The notes under the pieces are model-generated. The model was given only the letters and a program-made list of their open reading frames with translations. It ran no database searches and was not told the DNA's origin. From assembly GCA_025937035.1 (NCBI GenBank), contig JAICSG010000177.1, positions 1 to 7,528 of the forward strand: DNA of 7,528 nucleotides, in the 5' to 3' direction. Made by a program: the position numbers and the translations under genes. Positions 5,283 through 7,528 of the stretch are shown here, in pieces. The stretch's first letter is position 1, and every line of letters begins with the position of its first letter. The DNA is from Thermoanaerobaculia bacterium (GTDB lineage: Bacteria; Acidobacteriota; Thermoanaerobaculia; Multivoradales; UBA5704).

Positions 5283-5447
5283 ATGAAGAAGGAAATGTCG
5301 AAGAAGCTCGTCCTCAAGCGAGAGACCCTCGACGCGCTGGACCTGCGCGGAGTGGCCGGCGGGAGCGGGACCACCTATACGTGCACCAGCCTGACATCCG
5401 CGAATTCGGCTTGTCACGCCACGGACACCACCCCTCTCTGCGGGTAG
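5283..5447 (+). CDS. Class I lanthipeptide-like RiPP precursor peptide
   Basis: 54 residues. The leader at about 1-27 is lysine-rich and carries K-K-L-V-L-K-R-E-T-L-D-A-L, the KLxLxKETL pattern of class I lanthipeptide/GG-type natural-product precursors. It ends in G-V-A-G-G, a likely double-glycine cleavage site. The core at about 28-54 is rich in Ser/Thr (11 residues from Thr30 to Thr50) with three Cys (34, 44, 53). Each Cys has Ser/Thr two to five residues before it (Thr30/31-Cys34, Ser39/42-Cys44, Thr49/50-Cys53), which would suit up to three (methyl)lanthionine rings after dehydration. The ATG at 5283 follows AAGGAG (5270-5275) at 7 nt. A much longer open frame in the same phase begins at 3930 but is antisense to the transporter and is rejected as the true extent. 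No LanB/LanC, LanM, protease or ABC exporter is visible, so maturation enzymes must lie elsewhere if it is functional. Confidence 0.82.
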   Translation: MKKEMSKKLVLKRETLDALDLRGVAGGSGTTYTCTSLTSANSACHATDTTPLCG

Positions 5448-5497
5448 TCTCTCCTCCGCGTTGAATCCACGCGGCCAGACCTGACCCACCAGCCCTC

Positions 5498-5533
5498 GAG
5501 GGGGAGGACCGCGGCAGCGGTCTCCTCCCCCTC
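5498..5533 (+). terminator. Strong GC-rich terminator hairpin after the precursor gene
   Basis: The arms 5498-5512 and 5517-5533 pair over 15 bp with a 2-nt bulge (5522-5523) and a GGCA loop, followed by TTCCGTCTC. The stem is long and GC-rich; the U-tract is short. It lies about 50 nt after the precursor stop and would separate it from the downstream ATPase gene. A smaller dyad, CCGCGT/ACGCGG (5456-5461 / 5469-5474), sits directly after the stop codon and may add to 3'-end stability. Confidence 0.7.
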
Positions 5534-5548
5534 TTCCGTCTCAAGGTC

Positions 5549-5577
5549 TCGAAGGGGAGGCCGTTCCGCGCTAAACT
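5549..5577 (+). promoter_or_regulatory. Possible promoter for the GspE/PilB-type gene
   Basis: TCGAAG (5549-5554), a 17-nt spacer, then TAAACT (5572-5577), 34 nt before the ATG. Three and four of six matches to the sigma70 hexamers. It lies between the terminator and the ATPase start, where a promoter is needed, and its -35 resembles the candidate before the precursor gene. Weak evidence. Confidence 0.25.
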
Positions 5578-5611
5578 AACCCCGCACTTCCGCTTTCCCG
5601 AAGGACGTCCC

Positions 5612-7375
5612 ATGAACCTCACGCCCGAGCTGGTCTCCGACATCCTGGTGCGCCAGGGCTACATCACTCCCGAGCAGGGGGAAACCATCAAGGCGGAGGC
5701 CAAGAGCCTGCCGAGCCGGATGCGCAACGCCAGCGCCTTCGAGCAGAAGGCCCTCGCCTACGACCTCATCCTCCAGCTCCGGCTGCCCAACGGCCGCGAC
5801 TCGGGCGCGCCGCTCACCGAGGTCGACATCGCCCAGGCCATCGCCGGCGACGCCAAGCTCGACCACATCCGCATCGACGCCCTCTCCCTGAACGCCGACC
5901 TCATCGAGTCCCGGATGTCGCGCCCGTTCGCCAAGCGGCACCGCATGATCCCGCTCGACATGACCAACGGCAAGCTGCGGGTGGCGCTCGCCAACCCCTA
6001 CGACATGGAGGGGATCGACTTCTTCAAGCGGATCGCCGGCCGGGACGTCCAGTTCGTGGTCGCCTCCGAGCCCGACATCCTCAAGGCCCTCACCGAGTTC
6101 TACGGCCTGCGCCACTCGGTCAAGCGCGCCGAGCGGGACCTCCGCTCCGGCATCGACCTCGGCAACCTCGAGCAGCTCGTCCGCATGAAGAACGAGACCG
6201 AGATCGAGTCGTCGGACCAGCACGTGGTCAACGCCGTCGAGTTCATGCTCCAGCACGCCTTCGAGAGCCGGGCGAGCGACATCCACGTCGAGCCCAAGCG
6301 CGAGGACAGCCTGATCCGCTTCCGCATCGACGGCGTCCTGCACGACATCCAGAAGATGCCGAAGATCGTCCACGCCGCGGTCACCTCGCGCATCAAGACC
6401 ATGTCCCGCCTCGACATCGCCGAGAAGCGCCGGCCCCAGGACGGCCGCGTCAAGATGAACCGCGGCGGGCGCGAGGTCGAGCTGCGCGTCTCGACCCTCC
6501 CCGTCGCCTTCGGCGAGAAGATCGTGATGCGCATCTTCGACCCTCAGGTCGTGATGCAGGACCTCGAGGGGCTGGGCTTCTACGCGGACGAGCTGCAGAC
6601 CTTCAACGACTTCATCACCCGCCCGCACGGCATCGTGCTGGTCACCGGCCCCACCGGCTCGGGCAAGACCACCACCCTCTACTCCGCGCTCAAGACCATC
6701 TGCACCCGTGAGGTCAACGTGACCACGATCGAGGACCCGATCGAGATGGTCTACCAGGACTTCAACCAGACCGAGGTGCAGCTCAAGGTGGGGATCACCT
6801 TCGCGGGGGCCCTGCGGCACATCCTGCGGCAGGACCCCGACATCATCATGGTCGGCGAGATCCGCGACAACGAGACGGCCCAGTACTCGATCCAGGCGGC
6901 GCTGACCGGCCACCTGGTCTTCTCCACCCTGCACACCAACGACGCGGCCTCCTCCATCTCCCGCCTGACCGACCTCGGGGTCGAGCGCTTCCTGATCAGC
7001 TCGACCGTGGTGGGGGCGATGGCCCAGCGGCTGCTGCGCAAGATCTGCCCCCACTGCGCCACCGAGCGCTTCCTGGAGCCGGACGAGATCGCCATGCTGC
7101 GCCTCTCCGTGCCGCCCGGCAAGCGGGTGAAGGTCAAGGAGGGGGAGGGGTGCTTCGAGTGCCGCAACACCGGCTATTTCGGCCGCACCGGCATCTTCGA
7201 GATCATGCCGATCGACGACTCCATCAAGAACCTGATCATCAGCGGCGCCGACGCCCCCGAGATCAAGCGCGAGGCCGCCAAGAACGGCATGCGCACCCTC
7301 CGCCAGTCCGCCCTGCGCAAGCTGGCCGAGGGGGTCACCACCTTCGAGGAGGTGGTGCGGGTGACGGGGCTGTAG
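5612..7375 (+). CDS. GspE/PulE/PilB-family secretion or pilus-assembly ATPase
   Basis: 587 residues, the usual length for type II secretion or type IV pilus assembly ATPases. The N-terminal T2SSE_N-like region (about 1-165) is followed by a linker and the catalytic core. Motifs: A-S-D-I-H-V-E-P (221-228); Walker A G-P-T-G-S-G-K-T (346-353); T-I-E-D-P-I-E (Asp box, 372-378); Walker B with the catalytic Glu, I-I-M-V-G-E-I-R-D (411-419, Glu416); His box G-H-L-V-F-S-T-L-H-T-N-D (433-444). A four-Cys zinc site is intact (C479-P-H-C482 and C514-F-E-C517), favouring GspE/PilB over PilT-type retraction ATPases. Role: cytoplasmic hexamer powering pseudopilus or pilus extension at the inner membrane. 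AAGGA lies 6 nt before the ATG. No gspF/pilC follows; a cupin-like gene starts 4 nt downstream, so GspE and PilB cannot be separated from context. Confidence 0.95.
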   Translation: MNLTPELVSDILVRQGYITPEQGETIKAEAKSLPSRMRNASAFEQKALAYDLILQLRLPNGRDSGAPLTEVDIAQAIAGDAKLDHIRIDALSLNADLIESRMSRPFAKRHRMIPLDMTNGKLRVALANPYDMEGIDFFKRIAGRDVQFVVASEPDILKALTEFYGLRHSVKRAERDLRSGIDLGNLEQLVRMKNETEIESSDQHVVNAVEFMLQHAFESRASDIHVEPKREDSLIRFRIDGVLHDIQKMPKIVHAAVTSRIKTMSRLDIAEKRRPQDGRVKMNRGGREVELRVSTLPVAFGEKIVMRIFDPQVVMQDLEGLGFYADELQTFNDFITRPHGIVLVTGPTGSGKTTTLYSALKTICTREVNVTTIEDPIEMVYQDFNQTEVQLKVGITFAGALRHILRQDPDIIMVGEIRDNETAQYSIQAALTGHLVFSTLHTNDAASSISRLTDLGVERFLISSTVVGAMAQRLLRKICPHCATERFLEPDEIAMLRLSVPPGKRVKVKEGEGCFECRNTGYFGRTGIFEIMPIDDSIKNLIISGADAPEIKREAAKNGMRTLRQSALRKLAEGVTTFEEVVRVTGL

Positions 7376-7379
7376 GAAG

Positions 7380-7528
7380 ATGCGGGTCGCGGCGGGCGAA
7401 GACCGGTTCGGCGAGCGCCGGGGGCTCGGCGTCAGCTTCATCGACTTCAAGGTGGTTCCACGGGAGAGCAGCGGCCTGTTCATCATCGAGAACACGTTCC
7501 ACGCGAAGGGCGGCCCCGCGCGGCACCT
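7380..7528 (+). CDS. Cupin-like protein, N-terminal part only
   Basis: 49 codons are visible before the right edge, in an open frame with GC-rich codon use like the ATPase gene. The segment S-F-I-D-F-K-V-V-P, then S-G-L-F-I-I-E-N-T-F, then G-G-P-A-R-H resembles the opening strands of small cupin-domain proteins, in which G-P-P-x-H-x-H supplies the first metal ligands; the His at the edge fits that position. The start lies 4 nt after the ATPase stop, and AGGA (7374-7377) is very close to the ATG (2 nt), so reinitiation from the upstream gene is likely. Function and the remaining cupin motifs are out of view. Confidence 0.6.
   Translation, partial: MRVAAGEDRFGERRGLGVSFIDFKVVPRESSGLFIIENTFHAKGGPARH

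Noticed and set aside
3930..5447. 505-codon plus-strand open frame ending in the lanthipeptide precursor
   Set aside because: Most of it is antisense to the transporter and has an Arg/His/Gln/Pro-rich artefactual composition. Only its last 54 codons, from a strong Shine-Dalgarno, form a recognisable peptide.
5576..7495. 639-codon open frame on the minus strand opposite the ATPase gene
   Set aside because: Its low-complexity Asp/Gly/Leu/Val/His-rich translation is what the antisense of a GC-rich, codon-biased gene gives; the plus strand encodes an unambiguous GspE/PilB protein with all motifs.

Overview
This is a GC-rich bacterial window (AT-rich only in short intergenic stretches and one repeat pair). 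The organism is probably an environmental Gram-negative. A class I lanthipeptide-type leader, a soluble PQQ-type sugar dehydrogenase, FixJ/NarL-type regulators and a GspE/PilB ATPase together would fit Acidobacteriota (for example Thermoanaerobaculia). That placement is inference from gene content; no rRNA or marker gene is present to confirm it.

Minus strand, read right to left from about 5.1 kb. (1) An EamA/DMT transporter (5117-4236) is followed by a secreted or lipoprotein PQQ-type sugar/sorbosone dehydrogenase (4141-2996). That gene overlaps by ATGA a small membrane-anchored protein with an HEAYH zincin motif (2999-2232). A weak intrinsic terminator (2181-2202) follows. A 33-nt, almost perfect inverted pair of heptamer arrays brackets the dehydrogenase start. 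(2) After an AT-rich gap come two overlapping tandem LuxR/NarL-type response-regulator paralogues (2014-1322 and 1325-510). Both have degenerate receiver domains, and the first lacks the phosphoacceptor Asp altogether. An 11-bp hairpin (455-481) follows. (3) An acyl carrier protein (388-107) overlaps by ATGA the start of a beta-ketoacyl-ACP synthase (110 to beyond the left edge), the beginning of a fatty-acid/polyketide-like operon.

Plus strand, from about 5.1 kb to the right edge. A short monocistronic unit encodes a 54-aa lanthipeptide-like precursor (5283-5447). It has a strong Shine-Dalgarno, a 5' leader with a three-armed hairpin that ends in a short T-run just before the Shine-Dalgarno, and a long GC-rich terminator downstream. 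No lanthionine synthetase, protease or exporter is in the window. Next comes a complete 587-aa GspE/PilB-type secretion ATPase (5612-7375), followed 4 nt later by the start of a cupin-like protein that runs off the right edge.

The most interesting items are the orphan RiPP precursor with its attenuator-like leader, the pair of phosphorylation-deficient or atypical response regulators, and the heptamer inverted repeat that loops out the dehydrogenase translation start.
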